Positions 24,254-32,618 of a stretch of 35,404 nucleotides of DNA are shown in pieces. Source of the stretch: Arcicella aurantiaca (GTDB lineage: Bacteria; Bacteroidota; Bacteroidia; Cytophagales; Spirosomataceae). Within the stretch, counting starts at the first letter, position 1; each line of letters begins with the position of its first letter. The position numbers and the translations under genes were made by a program. Under the pieces are notes generated by a model. That model worked only from the letters and a program-made list of their open reading frames with translations. It was not told where the DNA came from and searched no databases. The stretch is taken from NCBI RefSeq assembly GCF_003148625.1, contig NZ_QGGO01000043.1:1-35404 (forward strand). Reading direction: 5' to 3'.

Positions 24254-25783
24254 ATGCAAAACCTTCTTTCACGTTTAAATATTTCTGCCGTCAATCACGG
24301 AACAAGTACAGGATTAAAGTCTTGGTCGGTAGAAGGGGCAACTTTGTTAGAATCTCATTCTCCTGTTGATGGTAAATTAATTGCGAAAGTTTCCGTAACA
24401 ACGCATGACGATTATCAGCAAGTAATGGATTTGGCAACGGAAGCCTTCAAAACTTGGCGAAATGTACCTGCTCCTCGACGTGGCGAAATCGTCCGTCAAA
24501 TGGGAGAAGCTTTTCGACACAATAAAGAGGCTTTGGGGCAATTGGTTTCTTATGAGATGGGTAAAAGCCTGCAAGAAGGCTTGGGCGAAGTGCAAGAAAT
24601 TATTGACATTTGCGATTTTGCGGTTGGACTTTCTCGCCAATTGTATGGACTCACGATGCACTCAGAACGTCCCGAACACAGAATGTACGAACAATATCAT
24701 CCTTTGGGGGTGGTTGGTATTATTTCAGCGTTTAATTTTCCAGTAGCCGTGTGGTCGTGGAATGCCATGATTGCTTGGGTTTGTGGCGATGTCTGTGTTT
24801 GGAAACCTTCCGAAAAAACACCACTGACGGCATTGGCTTGTCAGAATATTATTCAAGATGTTTTACAGAAAAATGAAATTTCAGAAGGCATATCTTGTTT
24901 AATTTCGGGAGATTATCAAGTAGGAGAGTGGCTCACATCTGATAAGCGAATTCCTTTGATTTCAGCAACGGGTTCGACACGCATGGGGAAAATTGTGGGA
25001 GCAACGGTAGCTTCACGCATGGGACGTAGTTTGTTGGAATTGGGCGGAAATAATGCCATTATTATTACCGAAAATGCCGATTTAAATATTGCCATTCCTG
25101 CCGTAGTTTTTGGAGCAGTCGGTACGGCTGGGCAACGTTGTACTTCTACCCGACGATTAATTATTCATGAATCTATTTATGAAACCGTAAAAGAACGTTT
25201 GGTTAAAGCCTACGGACAATTACGCATCGGAAATCCGTTGGACGAAACCAATCATGTTGGCCCTTTAATTGACCATAAAGCAGTAATTGCGTATGTTTCG
25301 GCTGCCCATGAAGTAAAAGAAGAAGGGGGTAAAATGTTGGTTGAAGAAGAGATTTTGGCAGGAAAAGGCTTTGAATCGGGTTGTTATGTAAAACCTTGCA
25401 TAGGCGAAGTTGAACCCAATTTCAAGATTGTGAAACATGAAACCTTCGCCCCGATTTTGTATATGATGAAGTACAAAACGGTGGAAGAAGCCATTAAAAT
25501 TCAGAATAATGTACCACAAGGTTTGTCTTCGTCCATTTTTACGTTAAATATGAGAGAAGCGGAGCAATTTTTATCTGTCAATGGTTCAGATTGTGGCATT
25601 GCCAATGTAAATATTGGAACATCAGGAGCAGAAATTGGCGGAGCATTTGGAGGAGAAAAAGAAACAGGCGGAGGAAGAGAATCTGGCTCAGACGCATGGA
25701 AAGCCTATATGCGACGACAAACCAATACAATAAATTATGGTAAACAACTGCCTTTGGCTCAGGGAATTAAGTTTGATTTTTAA
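24254..25783 (+). CDS. ALDH7-type aminoadipate-semialdehyde dehydrogenase
   Basis: A 509-residue aldehyde dehydrogenase. Catalytic residues are visible: N161 in [11 protein letters not shown]262 in LLELGGNN, and Cys296 in [12 protein letters not shown]. The QRCTSTRRL and [20 protein letters not shown] sequences are characteristic of the antiquitin/ALDH7 branch (piperideine-6-carboxylate or L-2-aminoadipate-6-semialdehyde dehydrogenase). It would oxidise aminoadipate semialdehyde to 2-aminoadipate with NAD(P)+. The neighbours hglS and a saccharopine/lysine dehydrogenase fit this role in lysine breakdown. Confidence 0.93.
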   Translation: MQNLLSRLNISAVNHGTSTGLKSWSVEGATLLESHSPVDGKLIAKVSVTTHDDYQQVMDLATEAFKTWRNVPAPRRGEIVRQMGEAFRHNKEALGQLVSYEMGKSLQEGLGEVQEIIDICDFAVGLSRQLYGLTMHSERPEHRMYEQYHPLGVVGIISAFNFPVAVWSWNAMIAWVCGDVCVWKPSEKTPLTALACQNIIQDVLQKNEISEGISCLISGDYQVGEWLTSDKRIPLISATGSTRMGKIVGATVASRMGRSLLELGGNNAIIITENADLNIAIPAVVFGAVGTAGQRCTSTRRLIIHESIYETVKERLVKAYGQLRIGNPLDETNHVGPLIDHKAVIAYVSAAHEVKEEGGKMLVEEEILAGKGFESGCYVKPCIGEVEPNFKIVKHETFAPILYMMKYKTVEEAIKIQNNVPQGLSSSIFTLNMREAEQFLSVNGSDCGIANVNIGTSGAEIGGAFGGEKETGGGRESGSDAWKAYMRRQTNTINYGKQLPLAQGIKFDF

Positions 25784-25795
25784 TTGACAAAAATA

Positions 25796-25944
25796 TTAGA
25801 CCACAGATTTAACGGATTGGACAGAATTGCACAGATTTTATATGTTTTAAAGGAATTTTAAATAGTTTTGGGTAAGACAAATCGTTTGTATTTCAATAAT
25901 TATATCTGTGTAAATCTGCTAAATCCGTATAATCCGTGGTCTAA
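25796..25944. repeat. 149-bp inverted repeat of the GACCACAG family
   Basis: Arms TTAGACCACAGATTTAACGG... (25796) and ...CCGTATAATCCGTGGTCTAA (25944) are imperfect inverses over about 45 bases. Within the arms the word CACAGATTT is itself inverted (ATCTGTGTAAATCTG). It fills the gap between the aldehyde dehydrogenase and hglS. Confidence 0.82.
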
Positions 25945-25985
25945 TTTCAAGATTCATAATCTTTATTATAATCCATTATCAACAA

Positions 25986-26903
25986 ATGAAAACACAAGAA
26001 ACCATCACAAAAACACTCATGGAAAGGCTCTGGGAGGGCTATTGCCAACGAGTAACTTATGCTAAACAATATTCAGAAATGGTACTTGCACAAGGTGGAA
26101 ATGTTGTAAATGACCATTGTGCTTTCCGAACATTTAACACTCATACGGGTGGACAACCTGCGGGTATTCGTGCTATCGAGGAAGTTTTGGAGGCTTTGGG
26201 TTATGAGAAAATTTCACCGTATAGTTTTCCCTCAAAACACTTAAACTCTTTTCATTATCAACACCCGACTAACATCAATTTTCCGAAATTTTTTGTAACT
26301 CAATTGGAAGTAAAAGAATTGTCGGAAGAAGCACAAAGTTTGATAAATGAAGCCGTAAAAGATACGCCTGATTTATTAGCTGGCGAGCCTCGACAATTAT
26401 TAGCAACGCTCAAACAAAATAAGGAACTCATCAGTGCGGAGGCTGACAGACTGGTGGAAGCTTTGGTGAAATTCTTTGCTCGTCCGTGGAAACCTGCCAA
26501 AAAAGAAACCATTTTGGCTTTAAATAGTGAGTCGCAGTTTGCTTCGTGGACTTTGTTGCACGGGAATTCTGTCAACCATTTTACGGCATACATCAATTAT
26601 CAAAATGTACCTGCTTGGGGTGATATTGAGCAAACTATGGCAGTTTTGAAAGAGGCAGGAATTCCGATAAAACCCGAAATTGAAGGTCTGAAAGGTAGTA
26701 AACTTCGCCAAAGTTCTACCCAAGCTATTGATGAAGATTGCCCTGTCATTGATGCAGATGGTTCAGAAACTACTCTTCGTTGGTCGTATGCTTATTATGA
26801 ATTGGCTGAACGTGGTTATCTTGAAACTGACGGAAAGAAAATTTGGTTTGACGGCTTTTTAGGCGAACAAGCAACCAATCTTTTTGAAATGACTAAAAGG
26901 TAG
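25986..26903 (+). CDS. hglS: 2-oxoadipate dioxygenase/decarboxylase (DUF1338, HglS)
   Basis: A 305-residue DUF1338 protein. VVNDHCAFRTFNTHTGGQPA carries the first metal His, and FTAYINYQN and the region VIDADGSETTLRWSYAYYELAERG near the C-terminus match the family. HglS converts 2-oxoadipate to D-2-hydroxyglutarate in lysine degradation. It fits the adjacent ALDH7 enzyme, whose product 2-aminoadipate becomes 2-oxoadipate after transamination; no aminotransferase gene is in the window. The stop codon TAG is part of the GTAG end of the element at 26900. Confidence 0.9.
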   Translation: MKTQETITKTLMERLWEGYCQRVTYAKQYSEMVLAQGGNVVNDHCAFRTFNTHTGGQPAGIRAIEEVLEALGYEKISPYSFPSKHLNSFHYQHPTNINFPKFFVTQLEVKELSEEAQSLINEAVKDTPDLLAGEPRQLLATLKQNKELISAEADRLVEALVKFFARPWKPAKKETILALNSESQFASWTLLHGNSVNHFTAYINYQNVPAWGDIEQTMAVLKEAGIPIKPEIEGLKGSKLRQSSTQAIDEDCPVIDADGSETTLRWSYAYYELAERGYLETDGKKIWFDGFLGEQATNLFEMTKR

Positions 26904-26989
26904 GGATTTAGGGGTTTAGGGATTATGGGATTTAGGAATTTGTGGAATAATTCATTAATATTTCTTTAACTACTAAACCCCTAAATCCC
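26900..26989. repeat. TTTAGGG-rich inverted repeat
   Basis: GGGATTTAGGGGTTTAG (26903-26919) and CTAAACCCCTAAATCCC (26973-26989) are perfect 17-base inverses. The left end reads GTAG and its TAG is the hglS stop codon. CCTAAATCCC-type sequence also occurs downstream of the next gene (27412-27450), so the four-helix-bundle gene is bracketed by this family. Confidence 0.85.
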
Positions 26990-27012
26990 ATTAACCCCCA
27001 AATAACACCACA

Positions 27013-27405
27013 ATGCAAAGATTTTATGATTTAGAAGCTTGGAAATTAGCAAGAGAATTAAAAAATGAGGTTGCAAGAATTGCTAAAAGATTTCCTACTG
27101 AAGAGCGTTATGCCTTAATCTCTCAAATAATTCGTTCTTCAAGGTCGGTTACTGCGAATATTTCAGAAGGTTATGGAAGAAATAATTATAAAGAAACGAT
27201 ACACTTTTGCCGTATAGCAAGAGGTTCATTGGAAGAGACGCTAAATCACTTGATTGATGCTTTTGACGAAGAATACATTACGAATGAAGAGTTAAAGATT
27301 CTTAAAGAAAAAGTTGATGTTTGTCTCAAAGTTTTAAATGGATATATAGGTTATTTAAGAAAAAATCAAAAGAACAAAGGAAAAAAAGATGATGATGATT
27401 TATAA
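27013..27405 (+). CDS. Four-helix-bundle protein (S23 / 23S rRNA intervening-sequence type)
   Basis: A 130-residue helical protein. The N-terminus (FYDLEAWKLARELKNEV), then SLISQIIRSS-like packing (ALISQIIRSSRSVTANISEG), FCRIARGSLEETLNHL and a C-terminal helix are the four-helix-bundle pattern of the family first seen in 23S rRNA intervening sequences and related to the Avd proteins of retroelements. It ends in a charged tail (KKDDDDL). The gene stands alone in a metabolic operon, bracketed by CCCTAAATCCC repeats, and is not near rRNA. Function unknown. Confidence 0.92.
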   Translation: MQRFYDLEAWKLARELKNEVARIAKRFPTEERYALISQIIRSSRSVTANISEGYGRNNYKETIHFCRIARGSLEETLNHLIDAFDEEYITNEELKILKEKVDVCLKVLNGYIGYLRKNQKNKGKKDDDDL

Positions 27406-27411
27406 CACAGA

Positions 27412-27450
27412 AGTCCTAAATCCCCCAACCCCTTAACCCCATAAATCCCT
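27412..27450. repeat. C-rich copy of the CCTAAATCCC repeat
   Basis: CCTAAATCCCCCAACCCCTTAACCCCATAAATCCCT resembles the right arm of the 26900 element in the same orientation (CCTAAATCCCATTAACCCCC, then AAT). It fills the gap before the dehydrogenase gene and reaches within four bases of its ATG. Confidence 0.65.
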
Positions 27451-27453
27451 AAA

Positions 27454-28509
27454 ATGAAATCAATCTTAGTAATTGGAATGGGCAAAGTAGGCTCATTGGT
27501 AGCTACGCTTTTGTCTAAACGTTTTGAAGTTAAAGGTTTAGACAAACAAAACCCTACCACAGAATTGCCTTTTGAGGTTATCAAAGGTGATGTTTCGGAT
27601 AAAATTTTATTGGAAAAACTGATTCCTCAATTCGATGCCGTCGTGTCGTGTATGCCTTATAATTTGAATTTGACGATTGCTCAAATTGCTTACGAATCGG
27701 GAAAACATTATTTCGATTTAACGGAAGATGTACCTACAACCACCGCTATCAGAGAAATGGCTGCCAAAGGAAGTAAAGCCGTTTTAGCTCCACAATGTGG
27801 ACTTGCTCCCGGATTAATTGGTATTGTTGGGGCGGATTTAGCCAATCGTTTTACCAAAATCAGAGACATTGAGTTGCGAGTTGGAGCATTGCCAAAATAT
27901 CCGAACGGGCTTTTGGGATATTCCTTCACATGGTCGCCAGCGGGAGTAATTAACGAATATTTGAACGACTGCGAGGTGATTCATAACGGTGAAAAGAAAT
28001 TAGTTTCTGCTCTCGACGGACTCGAACACATCAATATTGAAGGCAATGAATTTGAGGCTTTTAGCACTTCCGGCGGACTTGGAACCATGTGTGAAACTTA
28101 CGAAGGACGAGTGGATACGCTCAATTACAAAACCATTCGTTACCCCGGACATGGCAAATTGATGAAGTTTCTCTTATACGAGTTAATCTTAAAAAATCGC
28201 CGAGAATTGATTGAAGAAATTTTGACCGAAGCCAAACCACCTGTACAAGAAGACGTTGTGTATGTGTATGCAGTGGTGGAAGGTTGGAAAAATCAGTCTT
28301 TGGAAAGGGAAGAATTCTATCGTGCCTATTCACCCAAAATTATTGATGGTAAACATTGGCGAGCTATTTCTTGGACAACGGCAGCATCTATCGTAGCTGT
28401 GGTTGAAATGGTAGCAGATGGGAAATTACCGCAAAATGGATTTATTAAGCAAGAAGAAATAGATTTTACTAAGTTTTTGGAAACGGAAACGGGTAAGTTT
28501 TTCTTGTGA
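27454..28509 (+). CDS. Saccharopine dehydrogenase / L-lysine 6-dehydrogenase family
   Basis: A 351-residue NAD(P)-dependent protein. The N-terminal Rossmann start is SILVIGMGKVGSLVATLL, then CMPYNLNLTIAQIAYESGKH and LAPQCGLAPGLIGIVGADLA, which are typical of the family. The segment FEAFSTSGGLGTMCETYEG followed by KTIRYPGHGK recalls L-lysine 6-dehydrogenases, which are about this size and make aminoadipate semialdehyde directly from lysine; the C-terminal half of bifunctional LKR/SDH is the alternative. Either product feeds the ALDH7 enzyme upstream. Start follows a repeat by four bases. Confidence 0.82.
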   Translation: MKSILVIGMGKVGSLVATLLSKRFEVKGLDKQNPTTELPFEVIKGDVSDKILLEKLIPQFDAVVSCMPYNLNLTIAQIAYESGKHYFDLTEDVPTTTAIREMAAKGSKAVLAPQCGLAPGLIGIVGADLANRFTKIRDIELRVGALPKYPNGLLGYSFTWSPAGVINEYLNDCEVIHNGEKKLVSALDGLEHINIEGNEFEAFSTSGGLGTMCETYEGRVDTLNYKTIRYPGHGKLMKFLLYELILKNRRELIEEILTEAKPPVQEDVVYVYAVVEGWKNQSLEREEFYRAYSPKIIDGKHWRAISWTTAASIVAVVEMVADGKLPQNGFIKQEEIDFTKFLETETGKFFL

Positions 28510-28514
28510 TGATG

Positions 28515-28577
28515 GATAGACCACAGGTTAAGCAGATGTTATTCTTTAATGTTAACTCTATTTAACTGTGGTCTATC
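28515..28577. repeat. GACCACAG-family palindrome between convergent genes
   Basis: GATAGACCACAGGTTAA (28515) and TTTAACTGTGGTCTATC (28577) are inverses with about two differences. It occupies the entire space between the dehydrogenase gene and the convergent PQQ-type gene. It shares the GACCACAG word with 25796 and 14497. Confidence 0.8.
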
Positions 28578-28580
28578 ATT

Positions 28581-29921
28581 TTATTGCATAACAAGATTCC
28601 CACTCATTTTCAATAGCTTTTGATTTTCTATAATTAGTTTAGAATTTTTGGGAATATTAACCTGCGTATTGACCACACATTCACCGCCCGAAATGGGTTT
28701 TATCGTGATAATGGTATTCAGCAAAGAACTTGATGGCGGAACGGTATTATTGCTCCAATTGCTTGGGTCTGTCCAATTTCCATTCCCGATGAAAGTATAT
28801 AAAACGGTATCATCAGACTGTACTCGGTAAATATTGCCGTTAAGAGATGTCACAAATAATTCTCCATCTTCTGTTTCTCCAAAATCCGAAATGGTATTTG
28901 GCGATATTATTTGCGAGGAAATATTATAGCTATAAGTCAACGAATCAAACTTGATTTTGAACAATTTTCCCGAGTAAAAATCAACCCCAAAATAGTATCC
29001 TTTCATCGAATTAAATATTTCGCCACGATATACCGTACCGCCAATAATTGACGAACCTACACTTGGATTTGGATACGCCACAACGGGAAATCTGTAATTT
29101 GAAATAGCTCCACATCCCGTTGTATTGTAAGGATTATTGCCTTCATAACATCGCCAGCCGTAATTTGTGGCTAAAGAATCTCGGTGACTTCGGTTGATTT
29201 CCTCAAAAGCATTTTGCCCCACATCGCCAATCCACATATCGCCTGTAAGTCGGTCAAAATTCCAACGAAAGGGATTTCTCAGTCCATACGCCAAAATTTC
29301 ATTGCCAAAAGGATTACCCGACGGAATACTGTAAAATGGCGGATTTTCGGAAATATTTACGTTGAAACGGAGAATTTTTCCGAGCAGTACATTCGTGTTT
29401 TGAGCATTATTGTTGGGGTCGCCACCGCCACCACCGTCGCCCGTAGAAAGATACAAATAGCCATCTTTCCCAAAGCGTAAAGTTCCGCCATTGTGATTGC
29501 TATTGGTAGGGTGAGGAATCGTAATGACGATTTTTTTAGAAGCTACATTAGCCACGTTTACATCATTACTTACTTGATAACGAGCTACTTCCAAATCTCC
29601 CGAAATATTGGTATAATAAACAAAGAAAAGTCCATTGGTTTTATATTGCGGATGAAAACACATACTGAGTAAGCCTTGTTCTCCGCCAGATTGGATATTT
29701 GTTACCGTTAAGAAAGTGCCTAAATTATTGAAATTTTTATCAAAAACTTTGATAACTCCCGCTTTTTGAGGAATAAAAATCCTACTTGTTCCATCACCTG
29801 CATTGATAAATTGCATGGGTTGAGATAGCCCCGTAATGACCGATTTTAAGGAGATATTAGGTTGAGCAAAAAAAGAGAAACTCAACAATAGTAAAGCAAA
29901 AAGAAGGAAAATCTTTTTCAT
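28581..29921 (-). CDS. PQQ-dependent sugar dehydrogenase-like secreted protein
   Basis: A 446-residue protein with signal peptide MKKIFLLFALLLLSFSFFAQ. The bulk is a soluble glucose/sorbosone dehydrogenase-type beta-propeller: GLSMCFHPQY-like blade (EQGLLSMCFHPQY), HNGGTLRFGKDGYLYLSTGD, GLRNPFRWNFD and GDVGQNAFEEIN. NYGWRCYEGN supports the family. A C-terminal ~75-residue beta module (SNNTVPPSSS to KLLKMSGNLVMQ) follows. I do not see a type IX secretion tail. The start at 29921 is chosen because the signal peptide begins there; the longer frame to 29972 adds a non-signal prefix. Confidence 0.88.
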   Translation of the reverse strand: MKKIFLLFALLLLSFSFFAQPNISLKSVITGLSQPMQFINAGDGTSRIFIPQKAGVIKVFDKNFNNLGTFLTVTNIQSGGEQGLLSMCFHPQYKTNGLFFVYYTNISGDLEVARYQVSNDVNVANVASKKIVITIPHPTNSNHNGGTLRFGKDGYLYLSTGDGGGGGDPNNNAQNTNVLLGKILRFNVNISENPPFYSIPSGNPFGNEILAYGLRNPFRWNFDRLTGDMWIGDVGQNAFEEINRSHRDSLATNYGWRCYEGNNPYNTTGCGAISNYRFPVVAYPNPSVGSSIIGGTVYRGEIFNSMKGYYFGVDFYSGKLFKIKFDSLTYSYNISSQIISPNTISDFGETEDGELFVTSLNGNIYRVQSDDTVLYTFIGNGNWTDPSNWSNNTVPPSSSLLNTIITIKPISGGECVVNTQVNIPKNSKLIIENQKLLKMSGNLVMQ

Positions 29922-30007
29922 GTCAATGATGTGTTTTGAAATACAATCAAATATACGAAGCATGATTGGCAATAGATTTTCCGATTACTCATTGTGAAAT
30001 ATTGATT

Positions 30008-30910
30008 CTATAAATTCTTCTCCGCAAAAGAAATGATATGGTCTATGGTTTCTGTCCAAGCAGACCAATCGTGGGTTTGGTCAGGGTAAAAATAATGTTC
30101 GTTACAAGCCAATTTTTTAGTTACGGTTAGTTTGGCGGTCATTGATTGCTCAGTTGTAATAATATTGTCTTTTCCACCGTAAAATAAAATGGTTGGAATT
30201 TTTCCCAAATTTGCATGATAAATGGGACTTGCATTTTGATATTCTTCAGGAGCTTGACTGTACGGTTTGCCAATAACTTGCTGAATATCAGCTCCAATAA
30301 TGCCTGTTCTGATTTCGGGGCTGGTAAGATTTAGTGGAGGGACAATGCCCGCAATGCCTGATACTAAATGGTCGTCATCGGCAGAACTGGTGTATAAAAG
30401 AGCCAAATGTCCGCCCGAACTTAAGCCAACTAAATAAAATTCATTGCCAATTCCCAATGACTTTGCATCGTTTTGAAGTTTGTGTAATAAAGTACCAATA
30501 TCAGCCACTTGTTCACGAAACGTTACGCCCGAACCGACACTTGCTAAACGATAATTAGCATTAACAATGGCACAATTTACACGTCGATTTTTCAAATCTG
30601 TTACCAAAAAATTGAGCGTATTTTTATCACTATATCGCCAAGCTCCACCATGAAGAAGCACAATAACAGGACTTTGAGAATTGCAGGTACTTGGTAGCGA
30701 AATATCGTATTTTTGGTATGGACTTGTGCCATAAGACAAATTAGTTTTGTCTTCGTAAGATAAATTTGATGTGGTAATATCCGTTGTTTTTTCAGGAATA
30801 ATTAAGGTCAAGGGGTCTTTACTACAACCCGAAAAAAAGAAACTTATAAAGATTCCTAAAATGGAAATTACGCCACTTTTGCGGATAGAAAATATAGAAG
30901 ATTTCTGCAT
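30008..30910 (-). CDS. Alpha/beta-hydrolase lipoprotein (carbohydrate esterase-like)
   Basis: A 300-residue protein with a lipoprotein signal (VISILGIFISFFFSGC, lipid Cys 29). It belongs to the BD-FAE/kynurenine formamidase-like group: HGGAW (87-91) for the oxyanion hole, nucleophile S164 in GLSSGG, Asp248 in YGGKDN and His280 in DQTHDW complete the triad. Such enzymes deacylate or defeluoylate polysaccharides or small esters. It lies upstream of the sugar-dehydrogenase-like gene on the same strand with an 86-base gap, so they may be co-transcribed. Confidence 0.85.
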   Translation of the reverse strand: MQKSSIFSIRKSGVISILGIFISFFFSGCSKDPLTLIIPEKTTDITTSNLSYEDKTNLSYGTSPYQKYDISLPSTCNSQSPVIVLLHGGAWRYSDKNTLNFLVTDLKNRRVNCAIVNANYRLASVGSGVTFREQVADIGTLLHKLQNDAKSLGIGNEFYLVGLSSGGHLALLYTSSADDDHLVSGIAGIVPPLNLTSPEIRTGIIGADIQQVIGKPYSQAPEEYQNASPIYHANLGKIPTILFYGGKDNIITTEQSMTAKLTVTKKLACNEHYFYPDQTHDWSAWTETIDHIISFAEKNL

Positions 30911-31058
30911 TAGTCTGTTGTGATTGATGTGTTTAAATTATCTACACAAAATTGAGGTAGATAACACATAATCACAATCACATCTTTGGGTAGTTAAGCT
31001 CGTTTTCCTATACCCTAATGATGTGATAAGCCTTCTGGTTTTTTAGAAAATACTTGAT

Positions 31059-31593
31059 TGGTTCAAGCGTCCACGCTTGAATCATTGGGGTTAGAAAATA
31101 CCTTTCCAACTTTCTTCCAATCTGTAGCCACAATGGCGATTAGTATTTCAAGAATTGCTTCCATGATGAGGTTGATTCTGGCTGGTTCAAGCGTGGACTG
31201 ATTGGTTCGAGCGTCCACGCTTGAACCAGTGGTGATAATAGCTTACGAATTCTCGTGTGGTTCAGCGTCTTCTTACTGGTTCGAGCGTCCACGCTTGAAC
31301 CAGTAGGGTTGGCACTTGTCAATAAGGGTTCAAGCGAGGACGCTTGAACCAGTGGGTGAGGACGCTTGAACCAGTGGGGTAGTCGTCACTCGCCTTTAAG
31401 CAAGCGACTGATGAAAAAACTTATTCTTTAATTACAATCGTTTCCCATCCAACTTACTGGTTCAAGCGTCCACGCTTGAACCAGTGGTGATAATAGTTTA
31501 CGAATTCTCGTGTGGTTCAGCGTCTTCTTACTGGTTCAAGCGTCCACGCTTGAACCAGTAGGGGCGGGGGATTCAAGCGAGGACGCTTGAACC
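31059..31593. repeat. Cluster of GGTTCAAGCG palindromes with a duplicated block
   Basis: The 700-base gap between the esterase and HNH genes holds about nine copies, seven of them complete, of palindromes GGTTCAAGCG-TCC-ACGCTTGAACC (or with GAGGACGC in the centre). A 106-base block containing two palindromes and the spacer TGGTGATAATAGCTTACGAA is repeated directly at 31203-31308 and 31458-31563, differing at about three positions. A half copy of the 21002 family (AGTCGTCACTCGCC) sits at 31380. There is no gene; a 60-codon frame here is a by-product. Confidence 0.92.
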
Positions 31594-31610
31594 ATTGGAT
31601 TTTTATAATA

Positions 31611-32618
31611 TTAGTCAAATTTCAGTGGTAAATAATCTTCACTAACTCCTGTCCCCCAATTAATATCACGGTTGTCTCTAATTTCCATAAATTTGCGAAG
31701 TCCTGGATAAGGAAAAACCAATATTTCTTCATGTCTATATTCGACTCTGTATGTCCGCCAAGACATATCCATAAAAGGGCCAACTTCAATTAATAAAACA
31801 CCCTCTTTAATTCTAAAACTTGGTACTAATTGTTGTCTGACTTTGTCGAAAAGATAATTGGTAGCTCTTGTTAACTCTAATGTTAAGTCGTAAATAAGTT
31901 CAATATGATACATATATTTTCCTAACAAATGATTATAAAGTTCATCATCCCACCTATCAATTTTGTAAAATTTGTTTGTGCAGATTTGTTCACTATTTCT
32001 AACATCTTCTACATATTTGTCAAATACATTAAGTAGGTCATTTAAAACATTTTTTAAATTAAATAATGCGTTTTCAAGTTCAGGATAACGCTTATACCAA
32101 ACTCTTGAAATGATATAATTGATTAGTTCTCGAAGTTTGTTATATTGCTCCTTTAATATTTTAGGGTTGTCACTACTTAACAACCAAGATGTCCAAGCTT
32201 TATAATTTTCTATATCCGCAAGTTTCAAAAATTCGTCAATGTATGAAGCATAAACTTCATCTTCTCTTTGTTTAGTATTATCAAATATTAAATTTTGTTT
32301 AACCCAATTCTCATGATTTCTTTTGGTGTCAAGCAATAGTTTAATTGGAAATCTATCTGGGTAGTCGTCTATGACTTTGTGATGAACACTACACATTAAA
32401 ATTAGATTGTCATATTTATCCCGTTGCTCAGGTGTCAGAGGCGAAATGCCTCTTGGTCCATCTTTTTCTCTTGCGACTATATGTGCTTCCTCACCAACAA
32501 CAGAAATGTCATCAGTTTCGGAAATGTCCATAACAAGTTCTTTTTTGCAGCCTGGGAAAGCACAGATGTTTCCCGAACGTCCCCAAAGCATTTTATGTGT
32601 TCTAAGCTGAATACCCAT
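31611..32618 (-). CDS. Stand-alone HNH nuclease with unknown helical C-terminus
   Basis: A 335-residue protein. The N-terminal HNH fold has a Cys pair C19 and C24 (CAFPGC), the first His in EEAHIVARE (H46), then DNLILMCSVHHKVID with N71, C76, H79, H80: a zinc-stabilised beta-beta-alpha-metal nuclease core. Residues ~120-335 are mostly helical and unlike any family I can name. Nucleases with this CxxxxC, AHI, CxxHH pattern serve as effectors in several anti-phage systems and as fusion partners; here it is alone. It lies directly after the palindrome cluster. The role is open. Confidence 0.8.
   Translation of the reverse strand: MGIQLRTHKMLWGRSGNICAFPGCKKELVMDISETDDISVVGEEAHIVAREKDGPRGISPLTPEQRDKYDNLILMCSVHHKVIDDYPDRFPIKLLLDTKRNHENWVKQNLIFDNTKQREDEVYASYIDEFLKLADIENYKAWTSWLLSSDNPKILKEQYNKLRELINYIISRVWYKRYPELENALFNLKNVLNDLLNVFDKYVEDVRNSEQICTNKFYKIDRWDDELYNHLLGKYMYHIELIYDLTLELTRATNYLFDKVRQQLVPSFRIKEGVLLIEVGPFMDMSWRTYRVEYRHEEILVFPYPGLRKFMEIRDNRDINWGTGVSEDYLPLKFD

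Noticed and set aside
27013-27405. Diversity-generating retroelement suggested by an Avd-like four-helix protein
   Set aside because: No reverse transcriptase, template/variable repeat pair or target gene is visible. The protein fits the generic S23 family better.
28581-29921. Type IX secretion C-terminal signal in the sugar dehydrogenase-like protein
   Set aside because: The last 70 residues are beta-rich but lack the usual conserved sorting pattern; I cannot support the call.
31140-31322. 60-codon minus-strand frame in the repeat cluster
   Set aside because: It is composed of palindrome sequence, overlaps duplicated units and has no family features.
31059-31593. The repeat cluster could look like a CRISPR array
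   Set aside because: Repeats are palindromes of changing spacing, some only half copies, and the spacers between them are themselves duplicated. There are no regularly sized unique spacers and no cas genes.
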